A DNA stretch of 64,000 nt from JABDBE01 sp049585795. GTDB lineage: Bacteria > Acidobacteriota > Terriglobia > Terriglobales > Acidobacteriaceae. Each line of letters opens with the position of its first letter. Positions within the stretch are counted from its first letter, which is position 1. The notes under the pieces were generated by a model. That model searched no databases. It had not been told where the DNA came from and saw only the letters and a program-made list of their open reading frames with translations. Positions 40,821-49,015 of this stretch are shown here, piece after piece. The DNA lies in NCBI GenBank assembly GCA_049585795.1, contig JBAVAQ010000007.1, positions 248,001 through 312,000 of the forward strand. The letters are read 5' to 3'. Both the position numbers and the translations under genes were made by a program.

Positions 40821-41381
40821 ATGTCCAGCGATCTCAACTTCGGCCCTTACGTCACGCTTGAAAACGGCAAGCGCGTTGTCAAAGACCTGACGTACGGGAA
40901 TCCCACGCCGGAAGGCGTCGTCCTGACCACCATGGACAACGCGGTCAACTGGATGCGCAAGAATTCCATTTGGCCCATGACCTTCGGCCTGGCCTGCTGC
41001 GCGATAGAAATGATGTCCATGGGCGCGGCCCGCTTTGACATTGCCCGCTTCGGCGCCGAAGTGTTTCGCCCATCGCCGCGGCAATCCGACCTCATCATTA
41101 TTGCCGGACGCGTCTCCAATAAGATGGCTCCGGTCATCCGCCAGCTGTGGGAGCAGATGCCCGAGCCCAAGTGGGTGATCTCGATGGGAGCCTGCGCCAC
41201 TTCGGGCGGAGTCTTCAACAATTACGCTCTGGTGCAGAGCGTGAATCAGGTGATTCCCGTCGATGTATACGTTCCCGGCTGCCCTCCGCGGCCGGAGCAG
41301 TTGATCTATGCCATAACGCTGCTGCAGGAAAAAATTCAGCAAGAGCGCGGCACCATCAAGCGCGCCCTGAATATCACTTAA
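40821..41381 (+). CDS. nuoB: NADH-quinone oxidoreductase subunit B, orphan copy
   Basis: NuoB carries iron-sulfur cluster N2 of complex I. The four ligands are seen: C59 and C60 in GLACCAIEM, one cysteine in SMGACATSGG and one in VPGCPPRPE. Length is 186 aa, normal. ATG 40821 is chosen over TTG 40812. No other nuo subunit is adjacent: the gene is flanked by an alcohol dehydrogenase and a sugar kinase. It may be a second copy, or the organism may have a split nuo operon. A family B element lies between it and the dehydrogenase. Confidence 0.94.
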   Translation: MSSDLNFGPYVTLENGKRVVKDLTYGNPTPEGVVLTTMDNAVNWMRKNSIWPMTFGLACCAIEMMSMGAARFDIARFGAEVFRPSPRQSDLIIIAGRVSNKMAPVIRQLWEQMPEPKWVISMGACATSGGVFNNYALVQSVNQVIPVDVYVPGCPPRPEQLIYAITLLQEKIQQERGTIKRALNIT

Positions 41382-41395
41382 ATCACATGGAGACA

Positions 41396-41475
41396 GCCAC
41401 CCCCGGCCGTCCAGTCGAGCGAAGCTCGACAGCAGAGTTCTGGCCGCAAAGCACGGGCGAGGACGCCCGCGCCCA
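41396..41475. repeat. Dispersed repeats between nuoB and the kinase
   Basis: CCAGTCGAGCGAAGCTCGAC at 41411-41430 is the reverse of a string at about 210-230. GGGCGAGGACGCCCGCGCCC at 41455-41474 is close to the palindrome at 14250-14275. Both are probably members of dispersed families. Confidence 0.6.
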
Positions 41476-41498
41476 CACAATCATGATACAAACACTTC

Positions 41499-42536
41499 AT
41501 GCAAAAACCGCATGAAGTAACCAGCGGCACAACCATCTTCGCGCAGGCGCCCTGCCGCGCCGACCTCGCCGGAGGCACTTTGGACCTGTGGCCGCTTTAC
41601 CTGTTTCATCCCGGCGCACTGACTTTGAATTTTGCCGTCAACATTCAGACCACCTGCCGCATCACTCCGCTCAAGGGAAAACGCATTCACTTGCGTTCGC
41701 TCGACACCAAAAAAGAAGAATTCTTCCCCAGCTTCGATGCCTTGCGCGCTGCCCGCCGCTTTCGGCTTCCTCTTGCAGCCCGCCTGCTGCTGTTCTTCGC
41801 TCCCAAAGAAGGCTTGCTCATGGAAACCGATTCCGAATCTCCCGCCGGCGCCGGCATCTCCGGATCGTCCGCTCTCATGATCGCCGCGACTGCGGCGCTG
41901 GCGCGCTTCACCGAACGCAATCTGACGCTGGAACAAATGCGGGTGATCGCGCAGAACGTCGAAGCGCAAATCATAGCCGTTCCCACTGGTTGTCAGGATT
42001 ACTATCCCGCTCTCTATGGCGGAGTGAGCGCCATTCACCTCGACGCCGACGGCATTCACCGCGAAGGTGTTCCGGTAATCCCGGAGGAAATAGAATCCCG
42101 TTTCGTGCTCGCATATACGGGCGCACCCAGAAAGTCGGGCATCAACAATTGGGAAGTCTTCAAAGCGCACATCAACGGGGACCGCCACGTCTTCCGAAAC
42201 TTCGAGCGCATCTCTGAAATTGCTCGCGCCATGCACCTGGCTCTGGCTCGCGGTGAGTGGGCGGAGGTAGCCCGCCTCTTGCGCGAAGAATGGAAACTGC
42301 GCCGCACCAACGCTCCCGGCATCACCACGCCGCTGATCGATAAATTGATCTCTGTGGCTGCCCGCAATGGAGGCAAAGCCGCCAAGGCTTGCGGTGCGGG
42401 AGGCGGAGGCTGCGCGATTTTCCTGGTTGAAAAAGGCGCAGCCAGCCGCGTCGCCACCGCGATCGGCGACAACGGTGGGCGTGTCCTGCCACTGCAGGTG
42501 GCACGCGACGGGGTCCGACTGTTCGCCGAGGCTTGA
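41499..42536 (+). CDS. GHMP-family sugar kinase, HddA-like
   Basis: A 345-aa GHMP kinase. The N-terminal APCRADLAGGTLDLWPLY is motif 1, the ATP-binding glycine/serine loop is ESPAGAGISGSSALMIAA, and the third motif is KACGAGGGGCAIFLVE. The pattern matches D-glycero-D-manno-heptose 7-phosphate kinases and related sugar kinases. A role in making surface heptose or deoxy-sugar nucleotides is possible, but no partner phosphatase or nucleotidyltransferase is next to it. Other sugar-1-kinases of the same branch cannot be excluded. The start is ATG 41499 with no obvious ribosome site, as the preceding bases are repeat. Confidence 0.82.
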   Translation: MQKPHEVTSGTTIFAQAPCRADLAGGTLDLWPLYLFHPGALTLNFAVNIQTTCRITPLKGKRIHLRSLDTKKEEFFPSFDALRAARRFRLPLAARLLLFFAPKEGLLMETDSESPAGAGISGSSALMIAATAALARFTERNLTLEQMRVIAQNVEAQIIAVPTGCQDYYPALYGGVSAIHLDADGIHREGVPVIPEEIESRFVLAYTGAPRKSGINNWEVFKAHINGDRHVFRNFERISEIARAMHLALARGEWAEVARLLREEWKLRRTNAPGITTPLIDKLISVAARNGGKAAKACGAGGGGCAIFLVEKGAASRVATAIGDNGGRVLPLQVARDGVRLFAEA

Positions 42537-42596
42537 GGTCCGTCTGGCTACCCGTCGGGCTTCCCTCTGCAGTCGGCTTTTCTTTTGTGTACCGCA

Positions 42597-42885
42597 GCCG
42601 GCCCTGAGCCAAGCCGGGAGGCGTTCGTTGTGGCCGAAGACGCCTGCTCGGACCCGGCGCGCATCATGCGCGCCGATCCGAAGAGCAGTTGCAGCCGCTC
42701 AGGGAGTGACGGCAGCAGCCTAAAGACGCCAAGTATCCTCCATTCTTCGACGGGGCCGCCACTCACTCGGCGGCCTCTGTCCTCAATTGTTGAAGAATCG
42801 CCATTGCACTCAGAATCCTGGACGACCCCCGACTTCTCCCAGGCCAGACGCCAGCCGCGCAGAGGACAGAAAAGTCCTCGTCCGA
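42597..42885. other. Gene-free region rich in hairpins
   Basis: A 396-base interval (42537-42932) with nested inverted repeats. CCCTGAGC at 42602-42609 pairs with GCTCAGGG at 42697-42704 and encloses AGGCGT/ACGCCT (42619/42640) and GGCGCGC/GCGCGCC (42656/42668). A second unit pairs ATTCTTCGAC at 42742 with GTTGAAGAAT at 42789 around GGCCGCC/GGCGGCC. GAGGAC/GTCCTC at 42862/42873 is a third. It may encode a structured RNA or be a cluster of old repeats; I could not match it to 6S RNA, RNase P RNA, SRP RNA or tmRNA. Confidence 0.45.
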
Positions 42886-42901
42886 TCGCGTCGAATAGCG
42901 C

Positions 42902-42907
42902 TATAAT
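42902..42907 (+). promoter_or_regulatory. -10 box before the BamE-like secreted protein
   Basis: A consensus TATAAT stands 25 bases before the GTG start of the next gene. No good -35 is seen at 17 bases (CGTCCG). The position suits a short leader. Confidence 0.5.
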
Positions 42908-42932
42908 CGGCCTATTAGCGCCTGGGTGCCCT

Positions 42933-43949
42933 GTGAAGCCTCATTCTGTTTCGGCTCTGGTTCTACTGCTTTGCACCGGCCTGATTGCGACTGCTTCCGA
43001 CCAGAAATCTTCCGACCAGACCTCGCAAATCCCTCATCTTTCCAAGCAAACTCGCATGGATCTGATTCGCGGCTTCGATGATGAGCTGATCTACATTCGC
43101 ACCCCGTTCCCCATGGGGAAGATCGGTCTGACTCTGAAGAACGGTGTTATTTCGCCCAACGGAGCCGACCTGCAGCAGCTGATGGCACTCTGGGGGCCGG
43201 CGGTGAAGCCAGGGGAAGAAGCGCGCATCACCAGCGTTGCCATCAAGTCGGACCGAATCCGCTTTGAAATCAACGGGGGTCCGATCAAGAAGCCGAAATG
43301 GTATCAGCGCATCGAAGTTGGTGGAGGCATGGGAACGAGCCCGGTCGCTCCCGGCGACCAGAATGCGAATCCGCGCGGCAGTTACGTGGATCTGGTATTC
43401 GATCACTACGTGCCTGACTTCACTCCGGAAAAGTTCAAAAACCTGCTCCGCCCAGTCTTTGACTTCGACGCCAAATCGTCCGAAGAGGCTTATCTCGATA
43501 CGGTTCCTCCCAAGGTCAAGGAAGCCATCCAGAACCACCATGTCCTGGTCGGCATGAACCGCGAAATGGTGATCTTTGCCAAGGGTCGCCCGCCCAAAAA
43601 GATTCGCGAGAAAGATGGCGAGACCGAGTACGAAGAGTGGATCTACGGAGACCCGCCCCAGGACGTGGACTTTGTGCGTATGGTAGGCGATGAAGTGGTG
43701 CGCGTCGAAACCATGAAAGTTGACGGAACCAAAACTCTCCGCACCGCCAAAGAAGTCGATCTCGGGCCCCAACCCAGCGTTGCCAAGGCGTCGGAACAAC
43801 GGCCTCCAAACGCACCCAGCCTGCGGCGTCCCGGCGAACCGGTGCAAGATCCCAATGCACCCATCGGTGGTCAGGCGCCACCGGTGTTTCAACCTCCGCC
43901 GCCAACGTCGACTCCCGGTCCGCCTGGCGGGCCGAATTATTCCATTTAG
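42933..43949 (+). CDS. Secreted protein with BamE-like C-terminal segment
   Basis: About 338 aa from GTG 42933, which opens a signal peptide (SVSALVLLLCTGLIATASD) and is preceded by TATAAT at 42902. The frame extends to 42585, but that portion lies in a hairpin-rich non-coding region. The middle has a beta-rich domain with AAVKPGEEARITSV-like strands. Residues around 215-260 (VLVGMNREMVIFAKGRPPKK, EEWIYGDPPQDVDFV) resemble SmpA/BamE lipoproteins. The last 60 residues are proline rich and may cross the wall or be unstructured. I do not recognise a named family; it appears limited to related bacteria, which is inferred. Confidence 0.72.
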   Translation: MKPHSVSALVLLLCTGLIATASDQKSSDQTSQIPHLSKQTRMDLIRGFDDELIYIRTPFPMGKIGLTLKNGVISPNGADLQQLMALWGPAVKPGEEARITSVAIKSDRIRFEINGGPIKKPKWYQRIEVGGGMGTSPVAPGDQNANPRGSYVDLVFDHYVPDFTPEKFKNLLRPVFDFDAKSSEEAYLDTVPPKVKEAIQNHHVLVGMNREMVIFAKGRPPKKIREKDGETEYEEWIYGDPPQDVDFVRMVGDEVVRVETMKVDGTKTLRTAKEVDLGPQPSVAKASEQRPPNAPSLRRPGEPVQDPNAPIGGQAPPVFQPPPPTSTPGPPGGPNYSI

Positions 43950-43983
43950 AAAAAACGACTCTAAAGGCGAACTGGCAACTGGG

Positions 43984-44066
43984 TTCCTTTGTGTACCTTC
44001 GTGTCTTTTTGGTTAACGAACTGAGAATGCTTGAACCACAAGGACACAAAGGCGCACAAAGACCTT
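43984..44066. repeat. Family B inverted pair
   Basis: CCTTTGTGTACCTTCGTGTC at about 43986 faces TTGAACCACAAGGACACAAAGG at about 44031 in inverted orientation with some 25 bases between. It lies between the BamE-like gene and nadE. Confidence 0.75.
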
Positions 44067-44107
44067 GACGACTTGGCTCTCTCGCCTTCTCCCTTTAGAC
44101 TAAAAGA

Positions 44108-45748
44108 GTGAAGATTGCGCTGGGGCAGATCAATCCCACGGTGGGGGACTTCGCGGGGAACGCCGCGAAAATCATTGAGTTTTCCCATCGGGCTCAGGCC
44201 GAGGGAGCCGGATTAATTCTTTTTCCCGAACTCTCCGTCTGCGGGTACCCGCCCCGCGATCTGGTCGAGCGCGCTTCTTTTGTTCAGCACAACCGCGAAA
44301 CCGTCGACCATATCGCCGCCGAAACTCGCGGCATCGCGGTGATTTGTGGGGTGGTGACGCCTGCCCACGCGCAGAGCGGCAAGTCGGTGATGAATTCCGC
44401 CGCCCTGCTCAAAGATGGCCGCATGGCTTTCCTGCAATCCAAGATGTTGTTACCGACTTACGACGTTTTCGATGAGATGCGCAACTTCGCGCCGGGAAAA
44501 AGCCAACTGCTGTTTCCCTTCTGCGGCAAGCAGATGGCGCTGACCATCTGCGAAGATGCCTGGAACGACAAACATTTTTGGAACAAGCGTCTTTACACTT
44601 TCGATCCGGTCGAGGCCCTGGTTCATGCCGGAGGGAATTTTCTCCTGAACATTTCCGCCTCGCCATTCTGGTTGGGAAAACGGGAACTGCGCCGGGATAT
44701 GCTGGCAACCATCGCGCGCAACTACAAAGTTCCGGTTGCCATGGTCAATCAGGTTGGAGGCAACGACAGCCTGGTCTTCGACGGCTCCAGCCTGGTATTG
44801 AATCCTGCGGGCGAAGTGATCGCGCAAGGGAAATCCTTCGAGGAAGACATCGTCTACTTCGACTCCGATCAACTGACGGGCGAGATGCACAGTCAGATCG
44901 AAGGCGAAGAAGCGAGCGCATATTCCGCGCTCGTGCTCGGGACTCGGGATTACGTCCGCAAGTGCGGCTTTCGCCAGGTCATTGTCGGCCTGAGCGGAGG
45001 CATTGATTCGGCGCTGACGGCAGCCATCGCAACCGATGCCCTCGGTCCGGAAAATGTGATCGGCGTCGGTATGCCCGGGCCGTATTCATCGACCGGCTCG
45101 ATTGATGACGCACGCGGGCTGGCCGAGAACCTTGGCATCCGTTTTGAACTGCTCTGCATTGGCGATATTTTCGAGAGCTACAAAAAGACATTGGCCAAGG
45201 TTTTCGCCGGACGCAAGGAGGATGAGACCGAAGAGAATATTCAGTCGCGAGCCCGTGGCATGCTGCTCATGGCGCTGTCCAATAAATTCGGCGCCATCGT
45301 GCTGAGCACGGGCAATAAGAGCGAACTGGCTGTGGGCTATTGCACGCTCTACGGCGACATGGCAGGCGGCCTGGCGATCATTTCCGATGTTCCCAAGACC
45401 ATGGTTTATCGACTGAGCCGCTATGTGAATTCGCGCCGTGTGGTCATTCCGGAAGCCAGCCTGGAGAAGCCACCATCGGCCGAACTGCGTCCCGGCCAGA
45501 TGGACAGCGACACGCTTCCTCCATACGAAATATTGGACGCCATTCTCGAGGATTACGTGGAAGAATCGCACACCGCCGATCAAATTGCCGCCGAGCGCGG
45601 CTTCGATGTTAGTCTGGTTCGGCGCGTCATCCGCATGGTGGAGCGCAGCGAGTACAAGCGGCAACAGGCCGCGCCCGGCCTTAAGATTTCAGCGAAAGCC
45701 TTTGGCTATGGCCGCCGTTTTCCGATTGCGGCCAAGTCGGATGTTTAG
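44108..45748 (+). CDS. nadE: Glutamine-dependent NAD+ synthetase
   Basis: NadE makes NAD+ from nicotinic acid adenine dinucleotide using glutamine amide. An N-terminal nitrilase-type glutaminase holds the catalytic triad glutamate (FPELSVCGYPP), lysine (SKMLLPTYD) and cysteine (LTICEDAWND). The C-terminal synthetase has the PP-loop motif VGLSGGIDSALTAAI and the STGNKSELAVGYCTLYGDMAGG region. At 546 aa it is a full two-domain enzyme of the bacterial type. The start is GTG 44108. It stands as a separate unit, 98 bases before the DsbA-like gene. Confidence 0.95.
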   Translation: MKIALGQINPTVGDFAGNAAKIIEFSHRAQAEGAGLILFPELSVCGYPPRDLVERASFVQHNRETVDHIAAETRGIAVICGVVTPAHAQSGKSVMNSAALLKDGRMAFLQSKMLLPTYDVFDEMRNFAPGKSQLLFPFCGKQMALTICEDAWNDKHFWNKRLYTFDPVEALVHAGGNFLLNISASPFWLGKRELRRDMLATIARNYKVPVAMVNQVGGNDSLVFDGSSLVLNPAGEVIAQGKSFEEDIVYFDSDQLTGEMHSQIEGEEASAYSALVLGTRDYVRKCGFRQVIVGLSGGIDSALTAAIATDALGPENVIGVGMPGPYSSTGSIDDARGLAENLGIRFELLCIGDIFESYKKTLAKVFAGRKEDETEENIQSRARGMLLMALSNKFGAIVLSTGNKSELAVGYCTLYGDMAGGLAIISDVPKTMVYRLSRYVNSRRVVIPEASLEKPPSAELRPGQMDSDTLPPYEILDAILEDYVEESHTADQIAAERGFDVSLVRRVIRMVERSEYKRQQAAPGLKISAKAFGYGRRFPIAAKSDV

Positions 45749-45847
45749 GAGTCTCGCGCAGACCGAGGCGGAGCAAGTTCCGATTTACAGAGGTTACTGG
45801 CAACGTCGTCACCGCGAAATTATCTTGGCATCAACTGAAAGGACCGC

Positions 45848-46747
45848 ATGCATCGTCTATTGAATTGTCTTTTTATTCTGTTTCTGTTGCCAGGCTTGGC
45901 TGGCGCACAACAAAAGCCTGTTCCGTCTCATTCCGCGAGCGACGCCGCAGCCAGCACCCACATGCCCTCTGAAGAAACGGTCAACAGTTTTCTCCAGCAA
46001 ATGTTCGGCTACGACTCATCGTTGAGTTGGAAAATTCTGAACATCCAGCCTTCGGAAGCGGAAGGACTCACCGAAGTCAACGTGGTACTCAGCAACCCCC
46101 ACGGAAAGCAAATCAACAAGTTTTACGTTACGCCTGACGGTCAGCACGTAATTTCGGGTGAGATTATTCCGTTTGGTGCTCATCCCTTTGCGGCAGCGCA
46201 AAAGACGCTGGAAAAAGGCATGACTGGACCTTCGCATGGTCCCGCCAATGCGCCGGTGACGGTGGTCGAGTTTAGTGACCTGCAATGCCCCCACTGCAAG
46301 GAAGCCCAGCCTACTCTCGACAAGCTCATGTCCGAAGACAAGAATGTCCGCGTGGTCCTGCAGAGCTTTCCGCTCCCCATGCACGACTGGGCCGACAAGG
46401 CAGCCGCCTACGCGGACTGCGTCGGGCGAAGTTCAAATGATGCCTTCTGGAAGTTCATTCCCAGCGTCTATGGCGCGCAAAGTGACATTACCGCTGCCAA
46501 TGCGGGTGAAAAACTAACCGCATTAGCCGACAGCGCCGGCGTCAAGGGCACGGAAATAGCAGCTTGTGCCGCCAAACCAGACACCATCTCGCGAGTGGAG
46601 AAATCCGTGGCTCTAGGCAAAGAGCTCGATGTCGACAGCACCCCAACATTTTTCATCAACGGCCGCAAAATCCCCGTTGTTCCCTATGAGATTCTCCAGA
46701 AACTCGTAGACTTCGCCGCGCAGGAGAATGTTCAGGCTAAGAAATAA
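45848..46747 (+). CDS. DsbA-like periplasmic thioredoxin-fold protein
   Basis: A 299-aa exported protein (signal LLNCLFILFLLPGLAGA). Residues about 40-115 are an N-terminal beta-rich domain (VNVVLSNPHGKQINKFYVTP). A thioredoxin-4 (DsbA/BdbD-like) domain follows, with active site C147-P-H-C150 in EFSDLQCPHCKEAQPTLDKL, a helical insert with the C-x-x-C-independent cysteine (CVGRSS), and the cis-proline segment DVDSTPTFFINGRKI. It is likely to act in periplasmic disulfide chemistry. An N-terminal domain is common in acidobacterial members. Starts at ATG 45848, in its own unit. Confidence 0.87.
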   Translation: MHRLLNCLFILFLLPGLAGAQQKPVPSHSASDAAASTHMPSEETVNSFLQQMFGYDSSLSWKILNIQPSEAEGLTEVNVVLSNPHGKQINKFYVTPDGQHVISGEIIPFGAHPFAAAQKTLEKGMTGPSHGPANAPVTVVEFSDLQCPHCKEAQPTLDKLMSEDKNVRVVLQSFPLPMHDWADKAAAYADCVGRSSNDAFWKFIPSVYGAQSDITAANAGEKLTALADSAGVKGTEIAACAAKPDTISRVEKSVALGKELDVDSTPTFFINGRKIPVVPYEILQKLVDFAAQENVQAKK

Positions 46748-46779
46748 GGAAGAAATGTTCCACCCAGGGAGTTGATCGA

Positions 46780-48669
46780 TTACTGGCCAATCCGGGGCAG
46801 CCACACTTCCACGCTCTGCCCCCGGCTCGCGTCGACGACATGCGGCGTGACTACCAGAAGTAATTCGTCTACTTCCTCCATCTTGCTGTTGGTGGTCATT
46901 ATTTTATTGATCCCGGGAATCACTCCCATCCCAGGAATGCCGTTCATGCTGAGTTGCTCGCTCTGGCTGAGAGAGCCGGCTACGACCGCAGGCTCTCCGT
47001 CCACCAGAGTGATGCTTCCTTTGTATTCGCGATTCGCAATCACGGGCACGCCATTCAGACTTTGCCCCGCCAAAGTGCGGAAGTCCATTTCGAATGCCAT
47101 CCCCACATCCGAGTTCGCGTAGACCACCGGTTTTACTTTGAAGCTCAAACCGAGATCCTCGTAGGTGAACGAAGGAAATGGAGCCTGGAAGCTGCCATTC
47201 TGCAACACCGATGAAATCGCCGGGGTATTGAACACCGGGGCAAAACTCGCATTGATAATCGGATACCGCGAGCCCATCCGAAAGGTTGCTTCGTTCCCCT
47301 CGGCCGCCCGCAGAGTCGAGTGCTCCAGCGTCTTCACCCAGCTCTCGTTGAGTGACAGCTCGGCGCTCAGCGTGTCCAGGCTCAATCCCATGAGGGTCAG
47401 ACCACCGCCAAACGTAGCGTAGGGCTGGCTGAAAATTGAAGCGGGACCTGTACCACCCTGCTGGCCGGTCAATTGCGCGATCAATCCCGCGATGCCTTGC
47501 GAATTAGCTTGGTTGATGCCCCCGCTTGAGATCAACTGGTTAATCAGGCTTTGAATGTTTTGCCCACCCAGTCCGCCCAGCAGACCCGTCAGGGCTGCGA
47601 CCGCACCGGCAGGAATGTTAATCAGCGTGAAATTGTTAGGAATGTGGATTCCCATGTCCCGGGTTAACTGGTGGTCGACCTCAAACACCTGAATGTCAAG
47701 CAAGACTTGCGGCCGCGAGACCGCGAAACTCCGGAACAACTCGGTCACTGCATCCAGCACCAGCGACGGCGCCCGCACCGCAAGCATTCCGGCTTGCGGC
47801 TGCTGGGAAACGAAGCGGATGTCGAAGATCGTCCTCAACAGCGTCGTCATCTCATTCATTTCTTGCGGGGTCGTGGCTCCCGGGAGATAAAACGTCCGCA
47901 ACCCCATGTGGTCGAATTGACGATGGTTTTCGACGTTATCGCGCGCCAGGTAAATTTGTTTTTCCGACAAGGGCACCCAGAAAGCCCCGGTTACGTCACA
48001 GGCCAATCTCATGGCCGCGTAGAAGTCCACGCCTTCGATGTCGAAATGGACCCGCCGGGAGACAACGGATTCATCAAACTCGGCGCTTACGCCGTATGCC
48101 CCAGCGACTTGCGTGAGCAGCGCATGCGAGTCTCCACGAAAGTGAAAGTCGTGAGGCCCTGTGTTGGAGACAACTCGCACTTCCGTCGAATCGGCCACCA
48201 CTCGCGGAGCCCCCGTCACCGTCGGTGACCATTCCGCCAGCGAATCGCGAAGCCGCTGCTTGGCAAATTCGTTTTGCGGATCCAGGTTGGCCGCGCTGCG
48301 AAACTCGGCTTGCGCTTCCACCACTTTTCCTTTGGTCAGATCCTCGTTCCCTTGCTGCAGGTGATCGTAGACCAATTGCTGCCGAACCATGGCGAGCGCG
48401 GTCACGTATTCAACATTTCTGGGAGCCAGTCGCGCCGCAGTATCAAATTCTTCGTAAGCTTCGTCGAACTGCTTATCCTTCTGTAGCTTTAGCGCTTTGG
48501 AAAAAGCAGCCTTGGATTTCTTAAGATCTGCCTTCGAAGGATTGCACGCGGGATCCCGGGCCACTTGCGCGCAGGACAGCAAGGTAAGATTTTGCGGCTC
48601 ATCCACGGCCAGAGCCGCGGCGGCAAGCATCACCATTGCCACTGCGGACCATCCCCAACGCATGCGCAT
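46780..48669 (-). CDS. Secretin (GspD/PilQ family) with N-terminal TPR, orphan
   Basis: About 629 aa from ATG 48669. Signal peptide (RWGWSAVAMVMLAAAALA); TPR-like helices (KLQKDKQFDEAYEEFDTAARL, AEFRSAANLDPQNEFAKQRL); a secretin N domain (LPGATTPQEMNEMTTLLRTIF, VSQQPQAGMLAVRAP); and the C-terminal secretin domain with VPVIANREYKGSITLVDGEP, a GIPGMGVIPGINKI motif and ELLLVVTPHVV. Secretins form outer-membrane channels for type II, type IV pilus or related systems. An open frame continues to 48864, but it runs through family C repeat DNA and is not used. No other secretion genes are nearby. Confidence 0.87.
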   Translation of the reverse strand: MRMRWGWSAVAMVMLAAAALAVDEPQNLTLLSCAQVARDPACNPSKADLKKSKAAFSKALKLQKDKQFDEAYEEFDTAARLAPRNVEYVTALAMVRQQLVYDHLQQGNEDLTKGKVVEAQAEFRSAANLDPQNEFAKQRLRDSLAEWSPTVTGAPRVVADSTEVRVVSNTGPHDFHFRGDSHALLTQVAGAYGVSAEFDESVVSRRVHFDIEGVDFYAAMRLACDVTGAFWVPLSEKQIYLARDNVENHRQFDHMGLRTFYLPGATTPQEMNEMTTLLRTIFDIRFVSQQPQAGMLAVRAPSLVLDAVTELFRSFAVSRPQVLLDIQVFEVDHQLTRDMGIHIPNNFTLINIPAGAVAALTGLLGGLGGQNIQSLINQLISSGGINQANSQGIAGLIAQLTGQQGGTGPASIFSQPYATFGGGLTLMGLSLDTLSAELSLNESWVKTLEHSTLRAAEGNEATFRMGSRYPIINASFAPVFNTPAISSVLQNGSFQAPFPSFTYEDLGLSFKVKPVVYANSDVGMAFEMDFRTLAGQSLNGVPVIANREYKGSITLVDGEPAVVAGSLSQSEQLSMNGIPGMGVIPGINKIMTTNSKMEEVDELLLVVTPHVVDASRGQSVEVWLPRIGQ

Positions 48670-48831
48670 GCTCCGATTGTAACCGCGAATCCAAGGTCTC
48701 AGCCTATATCCAGCAGGACCCTGTACCTTCGGGTGAACTCTTGGGAACGGTGGAGGTGGCTGCGCCTTGCAGGAAAAACCGCATTCAGCACTTAGCGCCG
48801 AGCACTCGGCATTCCGCCACGCTGACGGGAG

Positions 48832-48862
48832 AGAGCTGAAGGCTAAAAGCTGAGAGCTGACC
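48832..48862. repeat. Family C repeat
   Basis: GAGAGCTGAAGGCTAAAAGC followed by TGAGAGCTGAC at 48831-48861 matches the AGCTGA-type units at 5219-5299 and 53308-53383. Confidence 0.65.
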
Positions 48863-48912
48863 AAAACCGTTGTCCCGTGCCGGGTCTTAATACTATCGGT
48901 CGGCGCAGCCGG

Positions 48913-48941
48913 TTGGAAAGTTCAGAATTTTAGCGTATAAA
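48913..48941 (+). promoter_or_regulatory. gltA promoter
   Basis: TTGGAA at 48913-48918 and TATAAA at 48936-48941 are 17 bases apart, a good sigma70-type promoter. It would start transcription near 48948, leaving a 68-base leader before gltA. The gene also has a good ribosome site (GAGGAAG). Confidence 0.7.
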
Positions 48942-49015
48942 AAAGAGTTGGGACGCGCACGCTTCCACTCCCTTCCGTGCGGCCACAACGCATCTCATAG
49001 CTTGAGTGAGGAAGT

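Noticed and set aside
42597..42885. Known RNA families (6S RNA, RNase P RNA, SRP RNA, tmRNA)
   Set aside because: Conserved core strings of each were looked for and not found, so only a generic structured-region entry is given.
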